From contig JAHCAR010000010.1 of the NCBI GenBank assembly GCA_019634795.1, positions 1-64,000 of the forward strand: a stretch of DNA of 64,000 nt, in the 5' to 3' direction. A model generated the notes under the pieces. It was not told the origin of the DNA. It saw only the letters and a list, made by a program, of their open reading frames with translations, and did no database searches. Made by a program: the position numbers and the translations under genes. Below are positions 47,274 to 57,356 of the stretch, piece by piece (position 1 is the first letter of the stretch; each line of letters starts with the position of its first letter). This DNA is from Dokdonella sp. GTDB taxonomy: Bacteria; Pseudomonadota; Gammaproteobacteria; Xanthomonadales; Rhodanobacteraceae.

Positions 47274-48323
47274 TCAGTAGTTGTACCAGACGCTGTCTTC
47301 GGCGAACCAGTCCTGCAGTTCGTCGGCGACGCCCGGCATGCCGCCGCCGGTACGCAGCGCGGCGAAACCCTGGATCGGCGTGCCGACCGTCGGCGTGCCG
47401 CTGGTCGATCGCGAGACCAGCACATAGAACGGTCCTGGCGCAACACTGGTGAAGGACACCGAACGACGCACGAACGGGCCGCTTTCCGGACCGAAGCCCG
47501 GCATCAGGATCGCCGCGTCGTTGCACAGGTTCGCCGGAGGCGGCGTGCCATCGACCCAGTCCGAGCGCAACAGGCACCATTCGGCGTCGACCAGGGACGA
47601 GAGGGCGCTGGTGTTGTAGGCGTCGACCAGGGTCCAGTCGGTATTCGCCGGCACGCTCGCGTCGAACTGCATTTCGAGACGGACCACGCTGACCGACTTG
47701 CCGGTGAAACCGCCGAATGATTCGGCAACGACCTTGATGTTCTGATGCGGGCCGCTCGGCGGATCACGCGGGGGCGGGGTACCCAGCGCTGCGTTGGCGG
47801 CGCCGATGTAATCGCCGTAGCCCTCGTCGAACAGTCCGTGGCTGACATGCCAGGGCTCGAGGCTGGAGCCCGGGATCGCGCTCAGGCAGCGAAACTGCTT
47901 GAAGCCCGCGCTGGCCGCTTCGCCGATGCGCAGCGCCGGGGCGCCGCCGCCGCTATAGGCGAGGCTCTGCACGTAGACGTCCGGAAACTGCCAGACATCA
48001 TTGCCGACCGAGGCCGGCAATTGGTAACGCGGCCGCAGCGACAGGCCGTTGGGGGTGCGCGGCGTTTCGGCGCAGAACACGTGCTGGCTAAAATAGGCCG
48101 TCGCCGTGGCCGGACCCGAGACCGGCTTCGTGTAGGAAAACGCGCTGGCAATCGATGCATCGAGCGCCAGCGTGGCCTGGTCACCGGACGCTAGATCGCC
48201 TCCGACCAGCGCAGCAACATTGTTGCCAGGCGATCCGGCCATGGCCGTGGCTGCACCCGCAACGAGGGCGACGGAGATTGCAGCGCGCAGGCTGCCGAGT
48301 AGGCACTTCATCTTCAATTTCAT
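47274..48323 (-). CDS. Exported protein of unknown function
   Basis: 349 residues from the ATG at 48321-48323. A typical signal peptide (SLRAAISVALVAGAATAMA) is followed by a mature protein rich in Ala, Gly, Pro and Ser and in short beta-like stretches, with several Cys (HVFCAETPR, QFRCLSAIPG, EWCLLRSD, NLCNDAAI) that may form disulfides in the periplasm or outside. No catalytic motif, repeat or CTERM sorting tail is seen; it ends DWFAEDSVWYNY. Family not recognised. Confidence 0.7.
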   Translation of the reverse strand: MKLKMKCLLGSLRAAISVALVAGAATAMAGSPGNNVAALVGGDLASGDQATLALDASIASAFSYTKPVSGPATATAYFSQHVFCAETPRTPNGLSLRPRYQLPASVGNDVWQFPDVYVQSLAYSGGGAPALRIGEAASAGFKQFRCLSAIPGSSLEPWHVSHGLFDEGYGDYIGAANAALGTPPPRDPPSGPHQNIKVVAESFGGFTGKSVSVVRLEMQFDASVPANTDWTLVDAYNTSALSSLVDAEWCLLRSDWVDGTPPPANLCNDAAILMPGFGPESGPFVRRSVSFTSVAPGPFYVLVSRSTSGTPTVGTPIQGFAALRTGGGMPGVADELQDWFAEDSVWYNY

Positions 48324-48551
48324 CGGGTCCGCATAAAATTGTGAAACAGGATAACCGTGTATACGCAAGGTTTGGGCCAATCCGGATACACGTACAAAAA
48401 CCGGGCAACCGTAAGCGCGGCACCCGATGCTAAACTGGCTGGGTCGGCATTCTACCCCCTAGATCGTTGCAACGCACCTGTTAACCTCCCGTTAGACAAC
48501 GAGTTTTCGACCAACTGGTCACGTTTTGACCAACGCACAGAGCCCATCGTC

Positions 48552-49028
48552 ATGCCCTCCAGAGTCCTGCTCATTGCCGTTTTCCTCCTCTTTTCGCCGC
48601 TCTGCACGGTGCAGGCGCAATCCCAGGCGCCCACCCTCGAAGAGCGCATGTCGCAGGACGAGTTCACGGCGGCCGGCCTCGACAAGCTCAGCCCCGAACA
48701 GTTGAAGTTCCTCAACGACTGGATCCAGGCCAAGGGCGTCAGCGACATCGGCGCGCCGATCCGGCACAAGGACGGCACCACGAGCTTCTATGCCAGCGAC
48801 AGCGATCGCGAGGTGATCGAATCGAGCATCGCCGGCGAATTCAACGGCTGGAACGGCAAGACCCGGGTCACGCTCGAGAACGGCCAGGTCTGGGAACAGG
48901 CCGAATCGGGCCGTTCCGGCTATCACCTGACCGCGCCGAAGGTGAAGATCAAGCCGATGAGCTTCGGCAGCTGGCTGATGTACGTCGACGGCTGTGGCTG
49001 CGACGTCCGGGTCAAGCGCATCAAATAG
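48552..49028 (+). CDS. Small exported protein of unknown function
   Basis: 158 residues. A signal peptide (VLLIAVFLLFSPLCTVQA) precedes a short helical region (EFTAAGLDKLSPEQLKFLND) and a small beta domain (SSIAGEFNGWNGKTRVTLEN, then GQVWEQAESGR). The end CGCDVRVKRI carries two close Cys. LSPEQLKFLNDWI-like helices occur in a group of xanthomonad exported proteins. The function is unknown. It is divergent from the exported gene at 47274 across 228 bases of relatively AT-rich DNA and convergent with hrpA. Confidence 0.75.
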   Translation: MPSRVLLIAVFLLFSPLCTVQAQSQAPTLEERMSQDEFTAAGLDKLSPEQLKFLNDWIQAKGVSDIGAPIRHKDGTTSFYASDSDREVIESSIAGEFNGWNGKTRVTLENGQVWEQAESGRSGYHLTAPKVKIKPMSFGSWLMYVDGCGCDVRVKRIK

Positions 49029-49058
49029 GCGCACCGACCGCGGCGGACCGGGCCGCGC

Positions 49059-52000
49059 TCAGTCGAGCGCGGCCAACGCCCTGGCCAGGCGTTTCGGCGA
49101 CACCGGCTCGGCCGTGCGCAGTTCCTGCGCGAACACCGAAACCCGCAGTTCCTCGATCAGCCAGCGCAATGTCTCGAGCGCTTCGGGATCGGCATCGTTG
49201 CCGGAGCGGCGCTTGAGGTATTCGCGCCAGTAGCGCTGCACGCCGAGCATGCGCGCCTGGTCGCGGGCCGGATCCTGGCGCAGGCGCTCCGCGCGCAGGC
49301 GCATGCCGCGCAGGTATCGCGGGTAGTGGGCCAGCTGGGTCGGGTCGGTTTCACGCAGGAAACCCGGAGCCAGCAGTTCGTCGCGCTGTTCGATCAGGTC
49401 CTCGTAGTTGGCCGCGGCGAAGCCGAGCAGCGGCGGCTCCAGCCATGGAACCAGCTCGGCGTGGGCCTCGATGATCGCTTCGGCGAGGGCGAGCCGCTCG
49501 ACCGCGGCGGCGAACAGCTCACTGCCGAGTTGCGCCCGCAGGTGCTCGAAATCGCCACGCGTGCGCACGTCGAGCGCATGCGCCTGCAGGCGCTCGGCCA
49601 GGGCCGCCTCAACGAGATCGGCGCGCAGCGTCTCGGCACTGCCGAGGGCGGCCCATTTCAGCGCCGTCGCATTGGCCAGCGGAAGTTGTCGCCGCGCCTG
49701 CTTGAGCTTGTCGGCGAGGGCGCGGCGCAGCAGGCGCTCGACGCCGCGGCGATGTTCGTCTCGCGCTTCGTCGGCATTCTCGAAAACGCGCAGGGCCACG
49801 CTGTCGCCGAGGTCGACCAGGGCCGGCCAGGCCACCAGGCCTTCCGGCGAGCGGATCGATTCGGGGATGTCCTCGATGTCGAAGCCGAACAGATCCTCGC
49901 GGGTCAGCTCGGCATCGGCGCGCTGCGAGAAGGCCTCGCGCGCCGCCGCGGCCCATTGCGCCTGGATCGCTTCGAGATCGCGGCCTTCGGCCAGAGTCCG
50001 CCCGCTGCCGTCACGCACGACGAAGCGCATGTGCAGGTGCGCAGGCAACGCGATGGCCGAAAAATCCCCGGCGCCGATGTCGACCCCGGTGACTTTCTTC
50101 AGATAGGCCGCAAGCGCCGCGGCCAGCGGGCGTTCGCGTGCCGCAGCCGGCGACGCGATCGACTCGGCGAAGGCGCGCGCGAAATCGGGGGCCGGCACGA
50201 AATTGCGCCGCAGCGACTTCGGCAGGCCGCGGATCAGCTCGGCGACCTTCTCGACCAGCAGGCCCGGCACCAGCCATTCGAAGACGGCTGCCGGCAGCGC
50301 ATTGAGCAGGGCCAGCGGCACCTGGGCCGTCACGCCATCGGCAGGATCGCCCGGTATGAAGCGGTATTCGAGGCGCAGGCCGTGTCCACCAATCGACAGC
50401 TCGGTCGGAAAGTCCTGCGCGCTGATGCCCGGCGTCGTCGAAAGCACGTCGGCCAGCGACCAGCGCAAGGCCGCCTGCTCGGACGGGCTGGCGCGCCGGT
50501 ACCAGGCGTCGAGCGCTGCGCTGCTGTGGATATCGGCCGGCAGGCGGCCGTCGAAGAACGCGGCCAGTTCCTCGCTCGACTTGAGCAAACCGGCGCGGCG
50601 CTGCTTCGCTTCGAGCTCCTGCGCCTGCATGAGGGTGCGCTGGTTGGCGCGGACGAAGTCGGCGCGTGCGTCGATCTCGCCGGTCGCCAGCGCCTCGCGC
50701 ACGAAGATCGCATGCGCTTCGGCCGGGTCCTGCCTGCCGAACTGGACCGTGCGCTTCTCGACCAGGACGAGGCCGAACAGGCTGACCTGTTCGTGGGCGA
50801 CGACGGCGCCGCGCTTTCGCGACCAGTGCGCATCGTGCCAGCTGCGCCGGACCAGGTGCGCGGCCTGTTCCTCGACCCAGCGCGGCTCGATGCGCGCGCA
50901 CTGCATCGCATAGACCTTGCCGATATCGAGAATCTGCCCGGCCAGCAGCCATTGCGGCGGCGACTTCGCCAGCGCCGAACCCGGGAAGATCGCGAAGCGC
51001 CGCTCGCGCGTGCCGCGATAGACGTTGCGCTCGTCCTTGCGCCCGACCTGGGTGGGCCAGCCTGAGAGCAGACAACGGTGAATGGATTCACCGTTGTCGG
51101 GAATGGGGAATGGGGAATGGGGAATGGCGCTGTTGGCGCCGGGAATAGGGAATGGGGAATGGGGAATGGTTGAAGCGGCCTGAGGCACAACGAACCGGCT
51201 CGCACTTGCCGCAGCGCTTGTTTCGCCCCGGCCCTTGCCCTTGCCTTTGCCCCTTCTCCCACCTACTCCCGATTCCCGATTCCCGATTCCCGGCTTTCCA
51301 ATTCCCGATTCCCCATTCCCCATTCCCGGCTTCAAAACAAGCAACTGCCGATGCAACTCGCGCCACTCGCGCATGCGCAGGAAGGAGAGGAAGTTCGAGC
51401 GGCACCAGTCGCGCAGTTTCGACTGGGTCAGGTCCTCGTGGGCGGCGGTGTAGGCGGCCCAGAGCTTGAGCACGCCGAGGAAATCGGATTTCGGATCGAT
51501 GAACTGGGCGTGCGCGGCGTCGGCCTGCTGGCGGGCGTCGGCGGGGCGTTCACGTGGATCCTGGATGCTCAGGAACGAGACCAGGATCATCATCTCGCGG
51601 GACACGCCGAGACGTTCGGCCTCGACCAGCATGCGCGCCAGGGCGACGTCGACCGGCAGGTTCGCGATGGTGCGGCCGATCGCGGTGATGCGGTGGTGCT
51701 CGTCGATCGCTCCGATCTCGATCAGGCGCCGGTAGCCATCGCCGATCGCGCGCTCGTGCGGCGCTTCGACGAACGGAAAGTCGGCGACTTCGCCGAGCTT
51801 CAGGCTCAGCATGCGCAGGATCACCCCGGCCAGCGAGGTGCGCAGGATCTCGGGGTCGGTATAGCGTGGGCGTTCGGCAAAATCGTCCTCGGCATAGAGC
51901 CGATAGCAGATGCCGGCGGCGACGCGGCCGCAGCGGCCCTTGCGCTGGTCGGCGGCGGCCTGCGAGATCGGCTCGATGTGCAGGCGTTCGAGCTGGCCGC

Positions 52001-53105
52001 GCTGGCTGTAGCGCTTGACCCGCGCGGTGCCGGTATCGACCACGAAGCGGATGCGCGGCACGGTCAGCGAGGTTTCGGCGACGTTGGTGGCCAGCACGAT
52101 GCGTCGCTTGGGTCCGGGCCTGAACACGCGGTCCTGCTCGTTCGCCGACAGTCGCGCGTACAAGGCCAGCACTTCGGTCTCGCGGTACTTGCGCCGGTCC
52201 AGGGCCAGGTGCGCATCGCGGATCTCGCGCTCGCCGGGCAGGAACACGAGCACGTCGCCGCGTGGGTCCTCGGCACTGATTTCGTCGACCGCGGCGACGA
52301 TCTGCTCGACCGTGTTCGCCTCACCGCGCTCGGGTGGCGGACGCCAGCGCACTTCAACGGGCCAGGTGCGGCCTTCGACCTCGACCACCGGCGCGTCGTC
52401 GAAATGCGCGGCGAAGCGCGCCGTGTCGATCGTCGCCGAGGTCACGATCAGCTTGAGGTCACGGCGTCTGGCCAGCAGGCGCTTGAGATAGCCGAGCAGG
52501 AAATCGATGTTGAGGCTGCGCTCGTGGGCCTCGTCGAGGATGATCGTGTCGTAGGCGCTGAGCCAGGCGTCGCCCTGGGTTTCGGCGAGCAGGATGCCGT
52601 CGGTCATGAATTTGATCAGGGCGGCCTCGCCGACCTGTTCGGTGAAGCGCACCTGGAAGCCGACCAGGTCGCCGACCGTCGTGTCGAGCTCGCTGGCGAC
52701 ACGACGGGCCACCGTGCGCGCGGCGATGCGGCGCGGCTGGGTGCAGCCGATCATGCCCTGCACGCCGCGGCCGGCGGCGAGGCAGAGCTTGGGCAACTGG
52801 GTGGTCTTGCCGGAACCGGTCTCGCCGGCCAGCACGATGACCTGGTGTTCGCGGATCAGCCTGACGATCTCTTCGCTGCGTTCGGCGATCGGCAGCGACG
52901 CGTCGATCCGGATCGCCGGCAGCCGCTGCGCACGCGCGGCGACTCGCGCCACCGAGTCCTCGATATCGGTGCGCAAACGCGACAGCTGGTCCACGGGCGC
53001 GTCCGCTCCGGCCTTTTCGAGGCGCCGGAAGCGTCCGATCAGGCGACCGCGATCGCGCGTCGCGACCGCATCCAGCGCGGGCTTCAGTTTGGAGAGTTCG
53101 GACAT
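49059..53105 (-). CDS. hrpA: ATP-dependent RNA helicase HrpA, carrying an in-frame repeat insertion
   Basis: 1348 residues. DEAH-box helicase motifs: [32 protein letters not shown] and the motif VI region [20 protein letters not shown]2/OB regions and the long HrpA-specific C-terminal domain follow (to [11 protein letters not shown]). HrpA rescues stalled ribosomes by splitting subunits. Between [10 protein letters not shown] (near residue 590) and IHRCLLSGW (near 675) about 85 residues of low-complexity sequence interrupt the protein ([32 protein letters not shown]). They are the translation of the repeat element at 51071-51335. The frame stays open, so the gene may still be functional. Confidence 0.95.
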   Translation of the reverse strand: MSELSKLKPALDAVATRDRGRLIGRFRRLEKAGADAPVDQLSRLRTDIEDSVARVAARAQRLPAIRIDASLPIAERSEEIVRLIREHQVIVLAGETGSGKTTQLPKLCLAAGRGVQGMIGCTQPRRIAARTVARRVASELDTTVGDLVGFQVRFTEQVGEAALIKFMTDGILLAETQGDAWLSAYDTIILDEAHERSLNIDFLLGYLKRLLARRRDLKLIVTSATIDTARFAAHFDDAPVVEVEGRTWPVEVRWRPPPERGEANTVEQIVAAVDEISAEDPRGDVLVFLPGEREIRDAHLALDRRKYRETEVLALYARLSANEQDRVFRPGPKRRIVLATNVAETSLTVPRIRFVVDTGTARVKRYSQRGQLERLHIEPISQAAADQRKGRCGRVAAGICYRLYAEDDFAERPRYTDPEILRTSLAGVILRMLSLKLGEVADFPFVEAPHERAIGDGYRRLIEIGAIDEHHRITAIGRTIANLPVDVALARMLVEAERLGVSREMMILVSFLSIQDPRERPADARQQADAAHAQFIDPKSDFLGVLKLWAAYTAAHEDLTQSKLRDWCRSNFLSFLRMREWRELHRQLLVLKPGMGNGESGIGKPGIGNRESGVGGRRGKGKGKGRGETSAAASASRFVVPQAASTIPHSPFPIPGANSAIPHSPFPIPDNGESIHRCLLSGWPTQVGRKDERNVYRGTRERRFAIFPGSALAKSPPQWLLAGQILDIGKVYAMQCARIEPRWVEEQAAHLVRRSWHDAHWSRKRGAVVAHEQVSLFGLVLVEKRTVQFGRQDPAEAHAIFVREALATGEIDARADFVRANQRTLMQAQELEAKQRRAGLLKSSEELAAFFDGRLPADIHSSAALDAWYRRASPSEQAALRWSLADVLSTTPGISAQDFPTELSIGGHGLRLEYRFIPGDPADGVTAQVPLALLNALPAAVFEWLVPGLLVEKVAELIRGLPKSLRRNFVPAPDFARAFAESIASPAAARERPLAAALAAYLKKVTGVDIGAGDFSAIALPAHLHMRFVVRDGSGRTLAEGRDLEAIQAQWAAAAREAFSQRADAELTREDLFGFDIEDIPESIRSPEGLVAWPALVDLGDSVALRVFENADEARDEHRRGVERLLRRALADKLKQARRQLPLANATALKWAALGSAETLRADLVEAALAERLQAHALDVRTRGDFEHLRAQLGSELFAAAVERLALAEAIIEAHAELVPWLEPPLLGFAAANYEDLIEQRDELLAPGFLRETDPTQLAHYPRYLRGMRLRAERLRQDPARDQARMLGVQRYWREYLKRRSGNDADPEALETLRWLIEELRVSVFAQELRTAEPVSPKRLARALAALD
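51071..51098. repeat. 28-bp perfect palindrome at the element/hrpA boundary
   Basis: GACAACGGTGAAT and ATTCACCGTTGTC flank a two-base GG centre. On the coding strand the second arm is the native hrpA sequence for IHRC; the first arm is its inverted copy and touches the repeat element. Confidence 0.95.
51099..51335. repeat. 'gggaat' repeat element A, inside hrpA
   Basis: About 235 bases. One side has runs of GGGAATGG, then GGCGCTGTTGGCGCC (51126-51140) and more GGGAAT units. The middle is GC-rich with CCCTTGCCC blocks. The far side has CCCGATTCCC and CCCCATTCCC runs, so the ends are inverted to each other and could fold into one hairpin. It shares this plan and many bases with element B at 53761-53969. 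Confidence 0.85.
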
Positions 53106-53267
53106 CGGATTCGGATCTGGGGCCGACCGGCAGGCTGGGCCGGGGCAGTGGAAACAGTCGGAGCCGCCATGATAGCCGCTGGCTATCGCGCAAATCTGCC
53201 CAAACGATTTCCCAGCCTGCGTCGGCAGGCGCAGAATGGGCTATCCATTCTCCGGGAGAAAACGCCC

Positions 53268-53735
53268 ATGGCCATCGATATCGGTATTTCAGCCAAGGAT
53301 CGCAAGAAGATCGCCGACCACCTGTCGAGGTTGCTCGCCGACAACTATTCGCTCTACCTGAAGACGCACAGCTTCCACTGGAACGTGACCGGGCCGATGT
53401 TCAACAGCCTGCACGTCATGTTCGAAACACAGTACAACGAGCTATGGCTGGCCAACGACGTCATCGCCGAGCGCATCAGGGCCCTCGACGTGATGGCCCC
53501 GGGCTCCTATTCGCAGTTCGGCAAGCTGACCTCGATCAGGGAAGAACCGGGCGTACCGGAGTGGAAGGACATGGTCGCCCAGTTGGTCGAAGGCCACGAG
53601 ACCGCCGCCCGCACCGCACGCGAGACGATCAAGGTAGCCGGCAAGGCCGACGACCAGCCGACCGCCGACCTCGCCACCCAGCGCGTCGAGGCGCACGAAA
53701 AGACTGCTTGGATGTTGCGGTCCTTGCTCAAGTAG
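53268..53735 (+). CDS. dps: Dps family DNA-binding ferritin-like protein
   Basis: 155 residues from the ATG at 53268, preceded by GGGAGAA. Dps dodecamers oxidise and store iron and protect DNA in starvation and oxidative stress. The ferroxidase residues are seen in [26 protein letters not shown] and DVIAERI. The basic N-terminus is short ([11 protein letters not shown]). Its final codons and stop are the left arm of a perfect 37-base palindrome, so no normal terminator follows. It is divergent from hrpA. Confidence 0.94.
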   Translation: MAIDIGISAKDRKKIADHLSRLLADNYSLYLKTHSFHWNVTGPMFNSLHVMFETQYNELWLANDVIAERIRALDVMAPGSYSQFGKLTSIREEPGVPEWKDMVAQLVEGHETAARTARETIKVAGKADDQPTADLATQRVEAHEKTAWMLRSLLK

Positions 53736-53760
53736 CGCGCGCGGCGCGCTACTTGAGCAA
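53724..53760. repeat. 37-bp palindrome covering the dps stop codon
   Basis: TTGCTCAAGTAGCGCGC (end of dps, stop TAG inside) and its exact inverse GCGCGCTACTTGAGCAA are separated by GCG. Element B begins at the next base. There is no T run, so it differs from an ordinary terminator, although the hairpin may still end or stabilise the dps mRNA. Confidence 0.95.
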
Positions 53761-53969
53761 CGGGAATGGGGAATTGGGAATTGGGAATTGGTAGGAGCCG
53801 AAGCAGAAGCAAGGGCCAAGGCCGAGGCCAAGCCGAGCGGCATGGCAGGGTAGCGGAAAGTGCGAGTCGGGTTGTCGAACCTCAGATCGCTCGAACCATT
53901 CCCCATTCTCCATTCTCCATTCCCGGCGCCAACGGCGCCATTCCCGAATCCCGAATCCCAAATCCCGGC
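53761..53969. repeat. 'gggaat' repeat element B, after dps
   Basis: About 209 bases with the same plan as element A but with its core in the opposite orientation: GGGAATTGGGAATT runs, a GC-rich middle with AAGGGCCAAGGCC, then CCATTCCCCATTC, GGCGCCAACGGCGCC (53925-53939) and CCCGAATCCC runs. It ends three bases before the stop of the exporter gene. Confidence 0.85.
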
Positions 53970-53971
53970 AC

Positions 53972-55207
53972 TCAGAGCTTCCTCCGCGGCGGCACCAGCA
54001 GGTCGCCGAACAGCAGGCCGGCGACCAGGGCGACGAGCAGGGTGAGCAGGGTGATGCCGGTGTCGATGCCGAGCATGACATCGCGCTCAAAGACGAAACT
54101 CAGGGTGCGGAAACCGACGCTGCCGGGCACCAGCAGGATGATGCCGGGCTCGCGGATCAGCGCGCCGGGACGGTTGAACACGCGCGCGAACACGTTGCTG
54201 GCGGCGCCGAGAATCAGGCCGCCGGCGAACACGCCGAACGGGGCCGAGACATGCACGCCGCCGACCCGCGTGCAGATGTAGCCGGCGATCACCGAGCCGA
54301 TCACGAGCGGGAAGAAGCGCATCGGGCTGCGGAAGGTGATCGCAAACGTGACGGCGGCCAGCGGCACGGCCACCCACTCGGTCCAGGCCGGAATGGCGAG
54401 CAGGGGCACCGGCGGTGGTACCAGCCCGAACAGCGCGCAGACCTGGGTCGCGGCAACCGTGCCGAAGGCCAGCTTGAGCAGCACCGCCATGGCGCCGGCC
54501 ATGCGCGCCGTGCCCGAGACGAGGTCCTGGCTCGACAGTTCGCGCACGGCCGCGGTCAGGCTCATGCCCGGCAGCAGGATGATCAGGCTGGCGACGACCA
54601 CCGAGCGCACCTGGATCGGCACGAGGTAGACCGCCACCACGGTTGCGATGATGGTCGCCAGCAGCGCCGAGATCGCTTCGAACGCCGCGGCGATGTTCGG
54701 TCGCTTGCGCGCGCTCAGCGCGGTCACGCCAGTGACGAAGCCGATCACCGCCGCGGTGGCAACCCCGGCCCAGCCGGTCAGCAGGATCGCGGCGACGCAG
54801 GCCGGGGCGACGGCATAGGCGATCAGCGTGAGAACCTTGGCGGTCAGCGAGGGCTGCAGGGCGCCGACTGCACGCAACTGGCGGCGGCCTTCGCCGAGAT
54901 CGAGATCGCCATTGATCACCTTGTCGGCGATTTCGTCGACCAGGCACAGGCTCTTCAGATTGACCTCGCCGGGCGGCAGGCGCAGCACCTGGGTCATCTC
55001 GGCGACGCCGCTCTCGCTGTTGCCCTGCTGCGAGAACGACATGATGATCGAGGTCGGCGTCGACAGCACGTCGCAACTCAGCGACAGGCGCTGGCCGACC
55101 AGGCTGACCGCGGCTTCAAGGCGCGGTGCCGCGGTGCCGTATTCGTGCAGGCGGCGCGCCAGTTCGACGATGAATTCGACGCGGGTGGTGAAGGGTACGC
55201 TGGTCAT
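53972..55207 (-). CDS. ThrE-like threonine/serine exporter family protein
   Basis: 411 residues. The N-terminal cytosolic ThrE_1 region (FIVELARRLHEYGTAAPRLE, TPTSIIMSF, RLPPGEVNLKSLCLVDEIAD) is followed by ten or so transmembrane helices (from ALQPSLTAKVLTLIAYAVAP onward). A second ThrE_2-like half includes ALIREPGIILLVPGSVGFRT. Bacterial members export threonine and serine; the substrate of this one is not proven. Its stop is close to repeat element B. Confidence 0.9.
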   Translation of the reverse strand: MTSVPFTTRVEFIVELARRLHEYGTAAPRLEAAVSLVGQRLSLSCDVLSTPTSIIMSFSQQGNSESGVAEMTQVLRLPPGEVNLKSLCLVDEIADKVINGDLDLGEGRRQLRAVGALQPSLTAKVLTLIAYAVAPACVAAILLTGWAGVATAAVIGFVTGVTALSARKRPNIAAAFEAISALLATIIATVVAVYLVPIQVRSVVVASLIILLPGMSLTAAVRELSSQDLVSGTARMAGAMAVLLKLAFGTVAATQVCALFGLVPPPVPLLAIPAWTEWVAVPLAAVTFAITFRSPMRFFPLVIGSVIAGYICTRVGGVHVSAPFGVFAGGLILGAASNVFARVFNRPGALIREPGIILLVPGSVGFRTLSFVFERDVMLGIDTGITLLTLLVALVAGLLFGDLLVPPRRKL

Positions 55208-55429
55208 TCAGGCAAACCGGGGCGACGGGGCGCCCTCATTATGGAGGCTGGACGCCCCAGGGTAGGCAAACTGACCCCGGCACATGGGCGCACTCGAGGA
55301 CTATTCAATGACGGGCCGAGCGCTACCCAGCGAACATCGGGGCCTGGCGCCGCCGGATACGACAATGCGAAACCGCGCCATGGCTGAACGATGAACGGTG
55401 CCGAATGCAGACCGAACGCGCATTGCTGA

Positions 55430-55435
55430 TAGTCT
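55430..55435 (+). promoter_or_regulatory. Candidate -10 box of the mla operon
   Basis: TAGTCT, preceded by TGA, ends 7 bases before the ATG at 55443. Only a weak match; listed because of the repeated spacing seen at other starts. Confidence 0.25.
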
Positions 55436-55442
55436 TTCGCCC

Positions 55443-56555
55443 ATGAGCGAAACCGGAAGCGCGAGCATCGCCGATGACGGCGCCACGATCGTCGCCAGGG
55501 GCGACTGGACGCTCGAACACGTCTCCCGCCTCGATCGCCTGCGTGGCTCGCTGCAGCGCCAGGTGCGCGCGGAGACGCGCATCGACGGCAACGGTCTCGG
55601 CCGCGTCGATACGGCCGGCGCCAGCCTCCTGCTCGAACTGGTCGGCGACGATGCCGGTCGCATCGACCTGGCCAGCGAAACCATGCGCAAGCTGTTCGCG
55701 GCCGTGGCCAGGGCCGAGAACGCGCCGCCGGCGAAACCGCGGCGCAAGGATTCGGGCTTCCTCGCCACGGTCGCCAATGTCGGCGCCGCGATCGAAGGCA
55801 TCTGGCGCGACAGCGTGGCCCTGGTCGGCTTCATCGGCCTGATCCTGGCCGCATTTGCGCGTACATTCCCCTTGCCGCGGCGCTGGCGCATCACCTCGAC
55901 CGTCGCCCATATCGAACAGACCGGCCTCAACGCGTTGCCGATCGTCGCCCTGCTCTGCTTCCTGGTCGGCGCCGTGGTCGCCTTCCTCGGCGCGACCGTA
56001 CTGAAGGACTTCGGCGCCAGCATCTTCACCGTCGAGCTGGTCGGCTATTCGTTCCTGCGCGAATTCGGCGTGCTGCTGACCGCGATCATGGTCGCCGGCC
56101 GTTCCGGCAGCGCGTTCACCGCGCAGATCGGTTCGATGAAGGCACGCGAGGAAATCGATGCGATCCGCACCCTCGGCCTCGAGCCGGTCGACGTGCTGGT
56201 CATGCCGCGCGTGCTCGCCCTGCTCGTCTCGCTGCCGATCCTGACCCTGGTCGGCATGCTCGCCGGCATCGTCGGCGGCGCTGCGGTCTGCGTGCTCACA
56301 CTCGACGTGTCGCCGCTGATGTTCGTCACCCGCCTGCACGAAACGACCACGGTGCGGCATTTCTGGGTCGGCATGAGCAAGGCTCCGGTGTTCGCCTTCC
56401 TGATCGCGGCGATCGGTTGCCTGGAAGGTTTCAAGGTCGCCGGCAGCGCCGAATCGGTCGGCTCGCACACGACCTCGAGCGTCGTCCAGTCGATCTTCGT
56501 CGTGATCCTGATCGACGCGCTGGCGGCGATCTTCTTCATGGAGATCAACCTGTGA
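55443..56555 (+). CDS. mlaE: MlaE-type lipid ABC permease with N-terminal STAS domain
   Basis: 370 residues. Residues about 5-90 form a STAS-like domain (WTLEHVSRLDRLRG, RVDTAGASLLLELV), which in E. coli is a separate protein (MlaB). The permease part (about 110-370) has the family signature ILTAIMVAGRSGSAFTAQIG-like run at TAIMVAGRSGSAFTAQI, then MKAREEIDAIRTLGLEPVD and five membrane helices. It moves phospholipids across the envelope with the ATPase and Mce protein that follow. Its stop overlaps the ATPase start (GTGA). Confidence 0.93.
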   Translation: MSETGSASIADDGATIVARGDWTLEHVSRLDRLRGSLQRQVRAETRIDGNGLGRVDTAGASLLLELVGDDAGRIDLASETMRKLFAAVARAENAPPAKPRRKDSGFLATVANVGAAIEGIWRDSVALVGFIGLILAAFARTFPLPRRWRITSTVAHIEQTGLNALPIVALLCFLVGAVVAFLGATVLKDFGASIFTVELVGYSFLREFGVLLTAIMVAGRSGSAFTAQIGSMKAREEIDAIRTLGLEPVDVLVMPRVLALLVSLPILTLVGMLAGIVGGAAVCVLTLDVSPLMFVTRLHETTTVRHFWVGMSKAPVFAFLIAAIGCLEGFKVAGSAESVGSHTTSSVVQSIFVVILIDALAAIFFMEINL

Positions 56556-57355
56556 ACGCGGAGGAACCGGTCATCCGCATCCGCGGCCTGCGCAACCAGT
56601 TCGGCGAGCAGGTCGTGCACGAGAATCTCGATCTCGACGTGCGCCGCGGCGAGATCATCGGCGTGGTCGGCGGCTCGGGTTCGGGCAAATCGGTGCTGCT
56701 GCGCTCGATCATCGGCCTCGGCCATCCGGCCGCCGGCAGCATCCGCCTGTTCGGCGAGGAGGTCGCGACGATGTCCGATGCGAAACGCGGCATGATCGAG
56801 CGCCGCTGCGGCGTGCTGTTCCAGAACGGTGCGCTGTTCTCCTCGCTGAGCGTGGCCGAGAATGTGGCCGTGGCCCTGACCGAACACCACGACATCGATC
56901 CCGGCATCGTGCATCGTCTGGCCCTGCTCAAGATCGCCCTGGCCGGCCTGCCGCTCGATGCCGCCGACAAGTTCCCCGCGCAACTGTCGGGCGGCATGGT
57001 CAAGCGCGCAGCACTGGCGCGCTCGCTGGCCCTCGACCCGGACATCCTGTTCCTCGACGAGCCGACTGCCGGCCTCGATCCGATCGGCGCGGCCGCCTTC
57101 GACCAACTGATCCTGACCCTGCGCGACAGCCTCGGCCTGACCGTTTTCCTGATCACCCACGATCTCGATACCCTGTACACGATCTGCGACCGCGTCGCGG
57201 TGCTCGCAAAAAAGCGCATCCTCGTCGCCGATTCGCTCGATGTCGTCGAGAAGTTCGACGAACCCTGGGTCCAGGACTACTTCCAGGGACCGCGCGGACG
57301 TGCCGCCCAGCGCGCCGCGGCCTCTTCATCCATATCGCAACCGCAAGGCCACTGA
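56552..57355 (+). CDS. mlaF: MlaF-type lipid ABC transporter ATPase
   Basis: 267 residues from the GTG at 56552. Walker A is VGGSGSGKSVLL, the signature motif is QLSGGMVKRAALAR, Walker B is ILFLDEPTAGLD and the switch His is in LITHDLDTL. The Mla subfamily phrase LFQNGALFSSLSVAENV is present. It powers the Mce transporter together with the permease upstream. The GTG overlaps the permease stop, which fits equal production of both subunits. Confidence 0.95.
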   Translation: MNAEEPVIRIRGLRNQFGEQVVHENLDLDVRRGEIIGVVGGSGSGKSVLLRSIIGLGHPAAGSIRLFGEEVATMSDAKRGMIERRCGVLFQNGALFSSLSVAENVAVALTEHHDIDPGIVHRLALLKIALAGLPLDAADKFPAQLSGGMVKRAALARSLALDPDILFLDEPTAGLDPIGAAAFDQLILTLRDSLGLTVFLITHDLDTLYTICDRVAVLAKKRILVADSLDVVEKFDEPWVQDYFQGPRGRAAQRAAASSSISQPQGH

Positions 57356-57356
57356 C

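Noticed and set aside
51099-51335. CRISPR-like array in the 'gggaat' repeats
   Set aside because: Units are 6-8 bases, spacers are absent and the two halves are inverted relative to each other; no cas genes are present.
53724-53760. Ordinary rho-independent terminator after dps
   Set aside because: The stem is GC-rich and perfect, but there is no T run and the left arm is coding sequence including the stop; better read as an inverted flank duplication.
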